Shown: positions 44,738 to 57,550 of the stretch, one piece after another
How the letters are laid out: the number at the start of each line of letters is the position of its first letter
Numbering within the stretch: position 1 is the stretch's first letter
NCBI GenBank assembly: GCA_016793065.1
Contig: JAEULV010000010.1
Location: forward strand, 1 to 64,000
Origin: Hyphomicrobiaceae bacterium
GTDB taxonomy: Bacteria; Pseudomonadota; Alphaproteobacteria; Rhizobiales; Ancalomicrobiaceae
Direction of reading: 5' to 3'
Length of the DNA stretch: 64,000 nucleotides
Notes under the pieces: model-generated
What the model was told of the DNA's origin: nothing
The model's input: the letters and a program-made list of their open reading frames with translations, nothing else
Databases searched by the model: none
Translations under genes and position numbers: made by a program

Positions 44738-47011
44738 ATGCCAGCACCGACATCCGCGGCACCGCGTCTCCTGATGCGCAAGCTGCGCGAGCTGATGGCG
44801 TCGCCGACCGCGCCGCAGGAACGGCTCGACAAGGTCGCCGAGCTGATCGCCCGCAACATGGTCGCCGAGGTCTGCTCGGTCTATGCGCTGCGCTCCGACA
44901 ATGTGCTGGAACTCTACGCCACCGTCGGCCTCAAGCCCGAGTCGGTGCACATGACCAGCCTGCGGGTCGGCGAGGGCCTTGTCGGCCTCATCGCCTCCGA
45001 GGCGCGTCACCTCAACCTGTCCGACGCCCAGGCCCACCCGGCCTTCGCCTATCGTCCGGAAACCGGTGAGGAGGACTTCAAGTCCTTCCTCGGCGTGCCG
45101 ATCCTGCGCGCCGGCCGCACTCTCGGCGTCCTCGTCGTCCAGAACCGCTCGCACCGCACCTATCCCGAGGATGAGGTCGAGACGCTGCAGACCGTGGCGA
45201 TGATCCTCGCCGAGATGATCGCCGCCGGCGGCCTCGAGCCGCTCGCCCGCCCCGGCGCGACGCTCGATCTGCGCCGGCCGATGCGTCTCGACGGCGTCAT
45301 CCTCGCCGAGGGCATCGGCCTCGGCCATGTCGTTCTGCACGAGCCGCGCGTCGTCATCACCGATATCTTCGCCGACGATCCCGCCCGCGAACTGGTCCGG
45401 CTCGAAGCCTCGATCGACAAGCTGCGCATCACCGTCGACGATCTCTTGTCGCGCTCCGAGATGGAGAAGGCCGGCGAGCACCGCGACGTGCTCGAAGCCT
45501 ATCGCATGTTCGCCTATGACCGCGGCTGGGTGCGCAAGATGGAGGAGGCCGTCAAGAACGGCCTGACCGCCGAGGCCGCCGTCGAGAAGGTCCAGTCGGA
45601 TACCCGCGCCCGCATGCTGCGCCAGACCGACCCCTATCTGCGCGAGCGGCTGCACGATTTCGACGATCTCGCCAATCGGCTGCTGCGCGAGCTGATGGGC
45701 AAGACCGGCATCCACGGTCTCGGCATGCTGCCGCGCGACGCCGTCATCGTCGGCCGCAACATGGGCGCCGCCGAACTGCTCGACTACGATCGCGAGCGGC
45801 TGCGCGGCCTGGTGCTGGAGGAAGGCGCCCCCACCAGCCACGTCGCCATCGTCGCCCGCGCCCTCGGCATCCCGGTCGTCGGCCAACTTGACGGCGTCGT
45901 CAGCCTGGTCGAAACCGGCGACGGCATCATCATCGACGGCGAGGCCGGCCACGTCCAGCTGCGACCGCAGCCCGAGGTCGAGCAGGCCTATGGCGAGAAG
46001 GCCCGCTTCCGCGCCCGCCGGCAGGCGCAATACCGCCGCCTGCGCTCCAAGCCGTCGGTGACCAAGGACGGCCAGCAGATGTCGCTGCAGCTCAATGCCG
46101 GGCTTGTGGTCGATCTGCCCTATCTGGAGGAATCCGGCGCCAACGGCATCGGCCTGTTCCGCACCGAATTGCAGTTCATGGTCGCCTCCAGCTTCCCGCG
46201 GGCCTCCGAGCAGGAGGCGCTGTATCGCCAGGTGCTCGAATCCGCCGGCGACAAGCCGGTGGTGTTCCGCACCCTCGATATCGGCGGCGACAAGGTGCTG
46301 CCCTATATCCGCGCCAGCGAGGAAGAGGAAAACCCGGCGATGGGCTGGCGGGCGATCCGCCTCGGCCTCGATCGCCCCGGCCTGTTGCGCACTCAGGTGC
46401 GGGCGCTGCTGAAGGCCGCCGCCGGACGCGAACTGCGCCTCATGTTCCCGATGGTGACCCACGTCGCCGAGTTCTCCCAGGCCCGCGCCCTGGTCGAGCG
46501 CGAAAAACAGTTCCTGAAGAAGCACGGCTATGCCGTTCCCGAGGTCGTCAAGCTCGGCGTCATGATCGAGGTGCCCTCGCTCCTGTTCGAACTCGACGAA
46601 CTGTTCAGCCAGGTGCAGTTCGCCTCGATCGGCTCCAACGACCTGATGCAGTTCGTCATGGCAGCCGATCGCGGCTCCAACCGCATGGCCGGCCGCTACG
46701 ACACGCTGTCTGTGTCGTTCCTGCGCGCCCTGCGCCAGATCGTCGACAAGGCCCAGGAATACCGCACCCCGGTCACCCTTTGCGGCGAGATGGGCGGCAA
46801 GCCGCTGGAGGCGATGGCGCTGATGGCGGTCGGCTTCCGCTCGCTGTCGATGTCGCCGTCCTCGGTCGGCCCGATCAAGGCCATGCTGCTCGAACTCGAT
46901 GTCGGCAAACTGCGCGGCCGGCTGTTGCCGCGGCTTGAGACCGGCCGCAACCCCAGCGACCTGCGGCAATTCCTCAAGAGCTTCGCCGAGGAGCAGGCAA
47001 TCCCGCTCTAG
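44738..47011 (+). CDS. ptsP: Phosphoenolpyruvate-protein phosphotransferase, PTS-Ntr enzyme I
   Basis: 757 aa. The N-terminal GAF domain (about 25-165) is the mark of the nitrogen PTS; it is followed by the PEP-utilising N domain, the phosphohistidine H368 in [15 protein letters not shown], and the PEP-binding TIM barrel ([48 protein letters not shown]). It starts the phosphorelay to NPr and EIIA-Ntr, which tunes potassium, nitrogen and stringent responses; glutamine sensing by its GAF domain links it to GlnD in this window. GGGAGG precedes the ATG. Confidence 0.96.
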   Translation: MPAPTSAAPRLLMRKLRELMASPTAPQERLDKVAELIARNMVAEVCSVYALRSDNVLELYATVGLKPESVHMTSLRVGEGLVGLIASEARHLNLSDAQAHPAFAYRPETGEEDFKSFLGVPILRAGRTLGVLVVQNRSHRTYPEDEVETLQTVAMILAEMIAAGGLEPLARPGATLDLRRPMRLDGVILAEGIGLGHVVLHEPRVVITDIFADDPARELVRLEASIDKLRITVDDLLSRSEMEKAGEHRDVLEAYRMFAYDRGWVRKMEEAVKNGLTAEAAVEKVQSDTRARMLRQTDPYLRERLHDFDDLANRLLRELMGKTGIHGLGMLPRDAVIVGRNMGAAELLDYDRERLRGLVLEEGAPTSHVAIVARALGIPVVGQLDGVVSLVETGDGIIIDGEAGHVQLRPQPEVEQAYGEKARFRARRQAQYRRLRSKPSVTKDGQQMSLQLNAGLVVDLPYLEESGANGIGLFRTELQFMVASSFPRASEQEALYRQVLESAGDKPVVFRTLDIGGDKVLPYIRASEEEENPAMGWRAIRLGLDRPGLLRTQVRALLKAAAGRELRLMFPMVTHVAEFSQARALVEREKQFLKKHGYAVPEVVKLGVMIEVPSLLFELDELFSQVQFASIGSNDLMQFVMAADRGSNRMAGRYDTLSVSFLRALRQIVDKAQEYRTPVTLCGEMGGKPLEAMALMAVGFRSLSMSPSSVGPIKAMLLELDVGKLRGRLLPRLETGRNPSDLRQFLKSFAEEQAIPL

Positions 47012-47073
47012 CCGGCCGGCTGCGCCCCTTTGCCCGTCCGTCGCCGATCCCGCCCGCTCTTCGCCCCAGGTCC

Positions 47074-48147
47074 ATGTCCGCGCTCCCCCAGGAAAAACTC
47101 GACGCCCTGCTCGATCGACACGCCGTGCTCGAGGCGACCATGGCCGACTGCCCCGATCCCGAGGCCTTCGTCGCCATCGCCCGCGAGCATGCCGACCTTG
47201 CCGACATCGTCGCCAGCGTCAAGGCGCTGCGCCGCGCCGAGGCCGACCTCGCCGGCATCGTCGCGCTGATCGACGACCCCGCCACCGACGCCGAAATGCG
47301 CGAGATGGCCAGCCTTGAGCGCGCCGATCTCGAGACCGCCGTCGAGGCCATGGGCCACGCCGTCCGCCTCGCCCTGTTGCCCAAGGACGCCGCCGACGCC
47401 CGCTCGGTCATCCTCGAGGTGCGCGCCGGCACCGGCGGCGACGAGGCGGCGCTGTTCGCCGGCGACCTGTTCCGCATGTATGAGCGCTATGCCGCCGCCC
47501 GGGGCTGGAAGGTCGAGGTGATTTCGCAGGCCGAGGGCACCATGGGCGGCTTCAAGGAAATCATCGCCGAGGTGCGCGGCGAGGGCGTCTACGCCCGCAT
47601 GAAGTTCGAGTCCGGCGTCCATCGGGTGCAGCGCGTGCCGGCGACTGAAACCCAGGGTCGCATTCATACCTCGGCGGCGACCGTCGCGGTACTGCCCGAG
47701 GCCGGGGATGTCGACATCGACATCGCCGAGAGCGATCTGCGCTACGATTATTTCCGCGCCTCCGGCGCCGGTGGTCAGCACGTCAACAAGACCGATTCCG
47801 CCGTGCGCATCACCCATTTGCCCACCGGCTTCGCCGTCGCCGTCCAGGATCAGCGCTCGCAGCACCAGAACAAGGCCCAGGCGATGAAGCTGCTGCGCAG
47901 CCGCCTGTTCGATGCCGAACGCGAGCGCCAGGACAAGGCCCGCTCCGCCGACCGCCGCGCCCAGGTCGGTTCCGGCGATCGCTCCGAGCGCATCCGCACC
48001 TACAATTTCCCGCAAGGCCGCGTCACCGATCACCGCATCAACCTGACGCTCTACAAGCTGCCGCAGGTGATGATGGGCGATCTCGACGAACTGGTCGGCG
48101 CCCTGATCACCGAGCATCAGGCGGCCTTGCTGGCGGCGCAGGCATGA
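47074..48147 (+). CDS. prfA: Peptide chain release factor 1
   Basis: 357 aa factor recognising UAA and UAG. The codon-reading tripeptide PAT is at 189-191, and the GGQ of the peptidyl-hydrolysis loop at 233-235 ([11 protein letters not shown]). Its stop overlaps the prmC start by 4 bp (ATGA); PrmC methylates exactly Q235, so enzyme and substrate are coupled. Confidence 0.98.
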   Translation: MSALPQEKLDALLDRHAVLEATMADCPDPEAFVAIAREHADLADIVASVKALRRAEADLAGIVALIDDPATDAEMREMASLERADLETAVEAMGHAVRLALLPKDAADARSVILEVRAGTGGDEAALFAGDLFRMYERYAAARGWKVEVISQAEGTMGGFKEIIAEVRGEGVYARMKFESGVHRVQRVPATETQGRIHTSAATVAVLPEAGDVDIDIAESDLRYDYFRASGAGGQHVNKTDSAVRITHLPTGFAVAVQDQRSQHQNKAQAMKLLRSRLFDAERERQDKARSADRRAQVGSGDRSERIRTYNFPQGRVTDHRINLTLYKLPQVMMGDLDELVGALITEHQAALLAAQA

Positions 48148-49052
48148 GCGGATTCCTGCCCGAACCCCACGCCCTGCTCGCCCGCCTGCTGCCGGGCCAC
48201 GCCTCCATCTGCCTCGCCGATATCCGCCGCGCCCTCGCCGCCGCGTTCTCCGCCGGCGGCATCAGCGATGCCGATCTCGACGCCCGCTTCATCATCGCCC
48301 ATGTCCTCGACTTGTCCGTCGGCGAGATCCCCCTGCGCGGCGAGCTGCGCCCCACCGACGGCCAGATCGCCCGCCTGATCGCCATGGGCCACCGCCGGCT
48401 GAAGGGCGAGCCGGTTGCCCGGCTTCTCGGCGAATGGGACTTCTACGGCCGCACCTTCCGGCTGACCCCGGCCACGCTGGTGCCGCGCCCCGATACCGAA
48501 ACCCTGGTCGACATCATCCTGCGCCACCTTGCCGACGCCCCCGCCCTGGTCGCCGATCTCGGCACCGGCTCCGGCGCGATCCTGGCGACGCTGCTCGCCG
48601 AGCGCCCGCGCTGGCGCGGCATCGCCACCGACCTCTCGGCCGAGGCCCTGACGACAGCCTGCGCCAATGCCGCCGCCATCGGCGTCGCTGACCGCACCCT
48701 GTTCGTCCGCGCCTCCTATGCCGCCGCGCTCGCCCCCGGCCGGTTCGACCTCATCGCCTCCAACCCGCCCTACATCGCCACCGCCGTTCTTGCCGGGCTA
48801 TCCCGCGAGGTCCGCGACCACGATCCGGCGCTGGCGCTCGATGGCGGCGCCGATGGCCTTGCCGCCTACCGGGTGCTGGCGCCGCAAGCCCTCGCCGCCC
48901 TGCGGCCGGGCGGGCGAATCGCTCTCGAGATCGGTTTCGACCAGGCAGTCGCCGTCACCGCGATCCTCGCCGCCGCCGGCTTCGCCGCCATCGAGACCAG
49001 CCGCGATCTCGGCGGTAATGACCGTGTCGTCGCCGCCCTCAAGCCGGCCTGA
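48144..49052 (+). CDS. prmC: Release factor glutamine methyltransferase
   Basis: 302 aa SAM-dependent N5-glutamine methyltransferase. The SAM loop is [10 protein letters not shown] (136-145), the catalytic NPPY at 207-210 ([12 protein letters not shown]), preceded by the N-terminal RF-binding helices with [11 protein letters not shown]. It overlaps prfA. Intact and of usual length. Confidence 0.96.
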   Translation: MSGFLPEPHALLARLLPGHASICLADIRRALAAAFSAGGISDADLDARFIIAHVLDLSVGEIPLRGELRPTDGQIARLIAMGHRRLKGEPVARLLGEWDFYGRTFRLTPATLVPRPDTETLVDIILRHLADAPALVADLGTGSGAILATLLAERPRWRGIATDLSAEALTTACANAAAIGVADRTLFVRASYAAALAPGRFDLIASNPPYIATAVLAGLSREVRDHDPALALDGGADGLAAYRVLAPQALAALRPGGRIALEIGFDQAVAVTAILAAAGFAAIETSRDLGGNDRVVAALKPA

Positions 49053-49661
49053 CCCCGCGCGCGGCCTGCCGGCGCCGGGCACCACCGGAAGAAATCCCTT
49101 GCGCGACAACAAGTTTGCCGCCCGGCGCGGAAAACCGGAATTTCCCGCTTGGAAATCGGCGCCGAACCCGCTAGGGTCCGGGCAATCGAAGTGCGGAACG
49201 ACGCAGGCGCCATCGGTCCTGGGGGGCAACCCGGCTCCGGCAGCTTGAATGAGGCGCGCGCGGCGACCAAGGGCGGCCCATTGAGGGCCCGTTCGCCAAA
49301 CCGACGGCATTAACCTGTGTTGAGAGTCTTGGACTTTGGATCGGCCTTTGTCCGGTCTGTGTTCATCACCGTCTTCGATATGTCTGCGAACGACTGGATT
49401 TGACGACGCAGCGCTGGCTCATCCGGATATCCCGGCGGTGGGCTGCTCGTGCAGATGCAAACAAGCAGGATCGATCGGCGGCGTCTGGACCGAATGTCCG
49501 GGCGACGCGAGGAATCTCGGCAAACCAGCCGTCGACGACGCACCGGCGCCGCCCAAGGGCGCGAGGCCGGTCGGATCACCACGGTCCCGGACCGAATGTC
49601 CGTGTGACGGTATCTGTTGGTCGGTGGGTGAAAACCCGCCTGGAACGGACTTCCCCCCAGG
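49053..49661 (+). other. Long structured leader before the DUF4167 gene
   Basis: 609 bp without a gene, the longest gap in the window. Its last 180 bp hold several hairpins (separate entry). No open frame here has a ribosome site and similarity. A promoter is expected near 49300-49400, where the sequence is least GC-rich, but I cannot place it with confidence. Confidence 0.55.
49481..49640 (+). ncRNA. Putative structured RNA element (5' leader)
   Basis: Two identical 14-nt hairpin units GGACCGAATGTCCG at 49487-49500 and 49589-49602, exactly 102 nt apart, each a 4-bp stem with loop CGAAT. The first is enclosed by GCGTC (49481-49485) / GACGC (49504-49508) and followed by CGAG-GAAT-CTCG (49508-49519). 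A 7-bp stem GGTGGGT / ACCCGCC with a GAAA tetraloop (49623-49640) ends 21 nt before the start codon. Such repeated hairpins plus a GNRA loop suggest a folded RNA controlling the downstream gene. Not matched to any named family; inference only. Confidence 0.5.
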
Positions 49662-50993
49662 ATGAGACAGGGCAATCCCAACAAGCGCATGCGCGGGCGG
49701 AACAACAACGGCAATGGCGGCGGCCCCCGCAAGGGCCCGAACCCGCTGAGCCGCAACTACGAATCCAACGGGCCGGACATCAAGGTCCGCGGCACCGCGC
49801 TGCATGTCGCCGAGAAATACGTCTCTCTCGCCCGCGACGCACAGGCCGCCGGCGATCACGTGCTGGGCGAGAACTACCTGCAGCACGCCGAACACTACTA
49901 CCGGATCATCGCCGCCGCCCAGGCGCAGTTGCAGATCCCGGTCCAGATCGTGCGCCAGGACCTGCCGAGCGAAGACGATTTCGACGATGATTTCGACACC
50001 GCCGCCGAGATCACCGCGCCGCGTCAGGTCGAGGGCCAGCCCTATCTCGACGAGATGCCGACGCCCGCCAGCCTCAACGGCGAGGACGAGACGCCGCGCG
50101 CCGAGCGTCCCGAACGGCTGGAGCGCACCGACCGCAACGACCGCGATCGCAACGACCGTCCGAGCCGCTTTGATCGCCCCGAGCGCAACGACCGTGGCGA
50201 TCGGCCCGAGCGTCAGCCCCGCGCCGAGCGCAATGATCGCTACGATCGCGGCGACCGCCCGGAACGCACCGAGCAGCGCCCCGAGCGCATGGACCGGCCC
50301 GAACGCATCGACCGTGGCGACCGCCCCGAGCGCATCGATCGTGACGAGCCGCGCGGCGACCGTCCGGAGCGCAACGATCGCTATGGCCGCGACCGGTTCA
50401 ACCCGCGCGACCGTCGTTTCGGCAACAACAACACCGGCAACTACGCCCCGCGCGGCGAAGGCGACTTCAACGCCGACCCGAGCCAGCAGCAGCCGCGCGA
50501 TCAGCAGCGCGACTACGGCTCCCGCGACCAGGGCAACCGCGACCTGCCGGGCTATGGCGAACAGCCGCGCGAAAGCCGGCCGTTCCGCGACGACCGCCGT
50601 CAGGGTACCCGTTTCGAGCGGCGCCCGCGCCGCGACGGCGAGGGCTTCGCCGGCGACCGCTACGAGCGTGGCGATCGCCCCGAGCGCGCCCCGCGCATCC
50701 AGGATGCCGAGGACAACGGCGTCAGCTCGCTGCCGGCCTTCATCACCGCCCCGCCGGTGATCGCCACTGCCCCGGCTCCGATCCCGGCTCCCGAGCCGGC
50801 GCCGGCACCCGCCCCGGTCGTCGTCGCGCCTGAGCCGGCCCCGGCTCCCGCCCGCATCGAGGTGCCCGAGGCCGTCGCCGACGACGCCGATGCCGCGCCG
50901 AAGAAGCGCGTCACCCGTGGCGGCCGCGGCCGTGGCCGCAAGGCCGCCGACGCGGTCGAGGCAACCGACGCCCCCGCTCCGGTCGAGGAATGA
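49662..50993 (+). CDS. DUF4167 domain protein with RPER/GDR repeats
   Basis: 443 aa. The N-terminal ~85 residues are DUF4167: a basic RGR/NNG-rich head (MRQGNPNKRMRGRNNNG) then GPDIKVRGTALHVAEKYVSL and ENYLQHAEHYYRI. The middle (about 145-330) is a disordered repeat of RPERxDRGDRPER-type units with alternating Arg, Asp and Glu; the tail is Pro/Ala-rich, ending in TRGGRGRGRK. The composition suggests an RNA-binding, phase-separating protein, but function is unknown. The start codon has AGG directly adjacent rather than a spaced ribosome site. The gene order prfA-prmC-DUF4167-clpB is conserved in Rhizobiales. Confidence 0.88.
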   Translation: MRQGNPNKRMRGRNNNGNGGGPRKGPNPLSRNYESNGPDIKVRGTALHVAEKYVSLARDAQAAGDHVLGENYLQHAEHYYRIIAAAQAQLQIPVQIVRQDLPSEDDFDDDFDTAAEITAPRQVEGQPYLDEMPTPASLNGEDETPRAERPERLERTDRNDRDRNDRPSRFDRPERNDRGDRPERQPRAERNDRYDRGDRPERTEQRPERMDRPERIDRGDRPERIDRDEPRGDRPERNDRYGRDRFNPRDRRFGNNNTGNYAPRGEGDFNADPSQQQPRDQQRDYGSRDQGNRDLPGYGEQPRESRPFRDDRRQGTRFERRPRRDGEGFAGDRYERGDRPERAPRIQDAEDNGVSSLPAFITAPPVIATAPAPIPAPEPAPAPAPVVVAPEPAPAPARIEVPEAVADDADAAPKKRVTRGGRGRGRKAADAVEATDAPAPVEE

Positions 50994-51062
50994 GACCGAC
51001 GGCCTTCAGGCCCCGGCCCGCTTCGGGCCGGACCTGACCCATTCAGCAACCCCGTCAAACGC

Positions 51063-51097
51063 CAACGGCCCCCGCTTCGGGGGCCGTTGCTGTTTTT
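51063..51097 (+). terminator. Terminator between DUF4167 gene and clpB
   Basis: 11-bp stem CAACGGCCCCC / GGGGGCCGTTG with loop GCTTC, followed by CTGTTTTT, 70 bp after the DUF4167 stop. Confidence 0.92.
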
Positions 51098-51149
51098 GGG
51101 CCGGGTTGCGGCCGGCCGCAGGTTGAGCCAGCCCCGTTGCCGCCCGACA

Positions 51150-53747
<2,598 letters not shown>

Positions 53748-54088
53748 GGTGTTGCCCTTCTCGCCCGCCATCCCCGTCCGTAGCCCGGTTCCGGCGTCCT
53801 GGGTTAAGTCTACAACGGCCGCGCCCCGCCCCGAAGCGGCGGAGATCGGCCTTCGCCGGGTATATGGGTGTTGCGGTTCGGCAACGGAAGGGGCAATCGC
53901 CTCCGAAGTTCGCCCGGTCGCGCCCGCGCCGTCAGCTTTCGGAACCGGCCTTGCCGAGCCGGCCGCGATGCCGCAATCCTGCAAAGCCCGCGCTTCAAGG
54001 CGATTTCGATTCCGTATGAAGCCGATCCGCTCTAGGCTCGCGCCATCCGTTCGCCCCCCAGGCCCCCTCCAGCTCCCGTGATCCCGCC
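53748..54088. other. Divergent intergenic clpB / deoA
   Basis: 341 bp of GC-rich sequence holding promoters of two divergent genes; a possible heat-shock promoter for clpB is listed separately. No other feature is seen. Confidence 0.5.
53861..53890 (-). promoter_or_regulatory. Candidate RpoH (heat-shock) promoter of clpB
   Basis: On the minus strand CTTCCGT (53890-53884) is followed after 15 nt by CCCATATA (53868-53861), close to the sigma-32 -10 CCCCATnT. It lies about 115 bp before the clpB start. The -35 is imperfect (CTTGAAA expected). Confidence 0.35.
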
Positions 54089-55420
54089 ATGCTGCCCCAG
54101 GAACTGATCCGCAAGACCCGCGACAAGATCCCGCTTTCGGTCGCCGAGATCGATTTTCTCGTCCGCGGCCTCACCGACGGCTCCGTCACCGAGGGGCAGA
54201 TCTCGGCTTTCGCCATGGCGGTGTTTTTCAACGGCCTGACCATGCCCGAACGGGTGGCGCTGACCCGCGCCATGACCCGCTCCGGCACCGTGCTGCAATG
54301 GAACCTGCCGGGACCGGTGCTCGACAAGCACTCCTCCGGCGGCGTCGGCGACAATGTTTCGCTGATGCTCGCCCCGGCGATCGCCGCCTGCGGCGGCTAT
54401 GTGCCGATGATCTCCGGTCGCGGCCTCGGGCATACCGGCGGCACCCTCGACAAGCTCGACGCCATCCCCGGCTACCAGACCCAGCCCGGCGCCGAGCGCT
54501 TCGCCGAGGTCGTCCGCCTGATCGGCTGCGCCATCATCGGCCAGACCGCCGATCTCGCCCCCGCCGACAAGCGCTTCTATGCCATCCGCGACGTCACCGC
54601 CACGGTCGAGTCGATCGACCTGATCACCGCCTCGATCCTGTCGAAAAAGCTCGCCGCCGGCCTGCAGGGGCTGGTGCTCGACGTCAAGTGGGGTACCGGC
54701 GCCTTCATGTCGACGCTCGACGACGCCCGCGGCCTCGCCCGCAGCCTCGCCACCGTCGCCTCCGGCGCCGGCCTGCCGACGGTTGCCCTGCTGACCGACA
54801 TGAACGAGCCCCTCGCCAGCGCCGCCGGCAATGCCCTCGAGGTCCGCAACGCCGTCGAGTTCCTTACCCTGCGCCGCGTCGACAAGCGGCTGTGGGATGT
54901 CACCGTCGCCCTCGGCGCCGAGATGCTGGTGGTCGGTGGCCTCGCCCACAACACCATCGAGGGCGCCCGCCGCATTGAAACCGTGCTGACCTCCGGCGCG
55001 GCGGCCGAATTGTTCGCCCGTATGGTCGGCGAGCTCGGCGGTCCCATCGACCTCATCGACGCGCCCGAACGCTATCTCGAGGCGGCCCCGCTGGTGCGCC
55101 CCATCTATCCCGAGGTCTCCGGCCGCGTCGCCGCCATCGACACCCGCGCCATCGGCGTTGCCGTGGTCGAGATGAAGGGCGGCCGCGCCCGCGCCGCCGA
55201 CGTCATCGACTATGCCGTCGGCTTCAGCGAACTGGCCGAGATCGGCGCCGAGGTCGGCGTCGTCGGCGAAGATCGCCGGCCGCTGGCCATTGTGCATGCG
55301 CGCGGCGAGTCCCAGATAGAACGGGCGACGGTGGCGCTGCGCGCCGCCTATCGCATCGGCGAGGCCCACGCCCCGCGCGACGTCGTCACCGACCGCATCG
55401 ACGGTCGAGAAGGGCACTGA
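54089..55420 (+). CDS. deoA: Thymidine/pyrimidine-nucleoside phosphorylase
   Basis: 443 aa salvage enzyme cleaving thymidine or deoxyuridine to base and deoxyribose-1-phosphate. The signature [13 protein letters not shown] is at residues 80-92 and [16 protein letters not shown] follows. It forms an operon with deoB, which starts 4 bp after its stop and uses its product. Whether it prefers thymidine or several pyrimidine nucleosides cannot be read from the motifs. Confidence 0.95.
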   Translation: MLPQELIRKTRDKIPLSVAEIDFLVRGLTDGSVTEGQISAFAMAVFFNGLTMPERVALTRAMTRSGTVLQWNLPGPVLDKHSSGGVGDNVSLMLAPAIAACGGYVPMISGRGLGHTGGTLDKLDAIPGYQTQPGAERFAEVVRLIGCAIIGQTADLAPADKRFYAIRDVTATVESIDLITASILSKKLAAGLQGLVLDVKWGTGAFMSTLDDARGLARSLATVASGAGLPTVALLTDMNEPLASAAGNALEVRNAVEFLTLRRVDKRLWDVTVALGAEMLVVGGLAHNTIEGARRIETVLTSGAAAELFARMVGELGGPIDLIDAPERYLEAAPLVRPIYPEVSGRVAAIDTRAIGVAVVEMKGGRARAADVIDYAVGFSELAEIGAEVGVVGEDRRPLAIVHARGESQIERATVALRAAYRIGEAHAPRDVVTDRIDGREGH

Positions 55421-55423
55421 ACC

Positions 55424-56638
55424 ATGGCGCGGGCATTCCTGCTCATTCTCGACAGTTTCGGCATCGGCGCCTCCGCCGACGCCGACCGCTTTGGCGACGT
55501 CGGCGCCGACACCCTCGGCCATATCGCCGCCGCCTGCGCCGCCGGCCGCGGCGACCGCGCCGGCCTGCGCTCCGGCCCGCTCGCCCTGCCGGTGATGGAC
55601 GGCCTCGGCCTCGGCCGCGCCGCGCGCCTGTCGAGCGGCCTGACCCCCGCCGGCCTCACCGGCAGCGGCATCGGCGGCCTGGTCGGCTACGGCATCGAGA
55701 AGTCCAAGGGCAAGGATACGCCGTCGGGCCATTGGGAACTCGCCGGCGTGCCGGTGCCGTTCGATTGGGGCTATTTCCCCGAAACGATCCCGACCTTCCC
55801 CAAATCATTGACCGACGAACTGATCCGCCTCGGCAACCTGCCCGGCATCCTCGGCGACAAGCACGCCTCCGGCACCGAGATCATCGCCGAGCTCGGCCTC
55901 GAGCACATGCGCACCGGCAAACCGATCCTCTACACCTCGGCCGATTCGGTTTTGCAGATCGCCGCCCACGAGCAGAGCTTCGGCCTCGAGCGGCTCTATG
56001 ACCTCTGCCTGATCGCCCGCAAGCTGATCGACCCGCTGAACATCGGCCGCGTCATCGCCCGCCCCTTCGTCGGTACCACGCCGGCCGACTTCACCCGCAC
56101 CGCCAACCGTCGCGACTACGCCGTACCGCCGGCAGAGCCGACCTTGCTCGACCGCGCCAAGGCCGCCGGCCGCGCCGTCATCGGCATCGGCAAGATCGCC
56201 GACATCTACGCCCATTGCGGCATCACCGACACCCGCAAGGCCGCCGGCAACATGGCGCTGTTCGACACCACGCTCGCCGCCTCCGCCGACGCCCCCGACG
56301 GCGCGCTGGTCGTCACCAATTTCGTCGATTTCGACATGCTCTTCGGCCATCGCCGCGACGTGCCGGGCTATGCCGCCGCCCTTGAGGCCTTCGATCGCCG
56401 CCTGCCGGACTACATCGCCACCATGCGCCCCGGCGACATGGCGCTCATCACCGCCGACCACGGCTGCGACCCCACCTGGCGCGGCACCGACCACACCCGC
56501 GAGCACGTGCCGATCGTCGCCTTCGGCCCCGGCATCGCCCCCCGCGAAGTCGGCGGCCGCGGCTTCGCCGACATCGGCGAAACCCTAGCCGCCCACCTCG
56601 GCCTCGCCCCCGGCAAGCACGGCCGCAGTTTCCTGTGA
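55424..56638 (+). CDS. deoB: Phosphopentomutase
   Basis: 404 aa alkaline-phosphatase-superfamily mutase converting deoxyribose-1-phosphate to the 5-phosphate. [21 protein letters not shown] carries the first metal ligands; the phosphorylated Thr is in the [12 protein letters not shown] segment ([11 protein letters not shown]), and [20 protein letters not shown] supplies the rest. It follows deoA directly; a deoxyribose-phosphate aldolase (deoC) is not in the window. Confidence 0.96.
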   Translation: MARAFLLILDSFGIGASADADRFGDVGADTLGHIAAACAAGRGDRAGLRSGPLALPVMDGLGLGRAARLSSGLTPAGLTGSGIGGLVGYGIEKSKGKDTPSGHWELAGVPVPFDWGYFPETIPTFPKSLTDELIRLGNLPGILGDKHASGTEIIAELGLEHMRTGKPILYTSADSVLQIAAHEQSFGLERLYDLCLIARKLIDPLNIGRVIARPFVGTTPADFTRTANRRDYAVPPAEPTLLDRAKAAGRAVIGIGKIADIYAHCGITDTRKAAGNMALFDTTLAASADAPDGALVVTNFVDFDMLFGHRRDVPGYAAALEAFDRRLPDYIATMRPGDMALITADHGCDPTWRGTDHTREHVPIVAFGPGIAPREVGGRGFADIGETLAAHLGLAPGKHGRSFL

Positions 56639-56682
56639 CGTGAGATCAACTCGTCGGATCGTCGTCGGGCAGCCAACGACGC

Positions 56683-57468
56683 TCACGCAATGTTGGCGAC
56701 CATCGCCTCGATCACCCGCAGCAGCACGGCGATGTCCTGGTCGCGGGACAGGCGGTGGTCGCCGTCCTTGATCAGGGTGACGGTGACGTCGTCGCGGCCG
56801 ATGCGTTCCACCGTTCGCATCGCGTGGCTCCATGGCACGTCGACATCCTGCATGCCCTGCAGCACATGCACCGGGCAGCCGGTTTCGATCTCGCCGCCAA
56901 GCAGCAGGTGCCGGCGTCCGTCCTCGATCAGCGCCCGGGTGATTGGATAGGGGCCGGGCGCGTACTCCGACGGACGCATCCACGCGCCTTTTTCCTCGAT
57001 CTCGCGCCGCGCCGCCTCCGGCAGGTTCGCCCAGATCAACGCCTCGGTGAAGTCCGGCGCCGGCGCGATCAGCACGATTCCCTTGATCCGGCTCGCGGCC
57101 CGGCCGACCGCGGCAAGATGCGCCCGCGCCAGGAGCAGGCTCATCCAGCCGCCCATCGACGACCCGATCAAGATCTGCGTCCCCTGCGTCGCCCGCTCGA
57201 ATACCGCGAGCGAATCCTCCAGCCACTGCGAGATCGTCCCGTCCTCGAACCGCCCGCTCGAGGCGCCATGGCCGGAATAGTCGAAGCGGGTGACGCCGAG
57301 CCCGCGCGCCGCCCCGAACCCGTCCACCGCCTGCGCCTTGCCGCCGGTCATGTCCGAGCGGAAACCGCCGAGCCAGACGAGGCCCGGACCGGTGCCCGAC
57401 CGCCGCAACACGGCGATACGCCGCGCCGGCTCGCCGACATCGAGGGCTAGCGCTTCGGCTTCAATCAT
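56683..57468 (-). CDS. Alpha/beta hydrolase, ABHD10-like
   Basis: 261 aa. GSSMGGW with nucleophile S104 (GSSMG instead of GHSMG), acid in QDVDVPW and base in DGDHRLS. DYSGHGASSGRFEDGTI is typical of the group related to human ABHD10, a thioesterase. The ATG at 57468 is chosen over one ten codons upstream. It is convergent with deoB and divergent from the glycosyltransferase gene. Substrate unknown. Confidence 0.87.
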   Translation of the reverse strand: MIEAEALALDVGEPARRIAVLRRSGTGPGLVWLGGFRSDMTGGKAQAVDGFGAARGLGVTRFDYSGHGASSGRFEDGTISQWLEDSLAVFERATQGTQILIGSSMGGWMSLLLARAHLAAVGRAASRIKGIVLIAPAPDFTEALIWANLPEAARREIEEKGAWMRPSEYAPGPYPITRALIEDGRRHLLLGGEIETGCPVHVLQGMQDVDVPWSHAMRTVERIGRDDVTVTLIKDGDHRLSRDQDIAVLLRVIEAMVANIA

Positions 57469-57550
57469 CCTATGCCTCGCGAGCGTTTCCGCCGGCAACC
57501 CTGGTTGCTTTCGCGCGATCGCGATCGCAGCCGGTCTTCAGCGGGGGATC

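Noticed and set aside
49053-49661. RNase P RNA, tmRNA or 6S RNA
   Set aside because: None of the conserved cores of these RNAs (for example the RNase P GAGGAAAGTC block) could be found.
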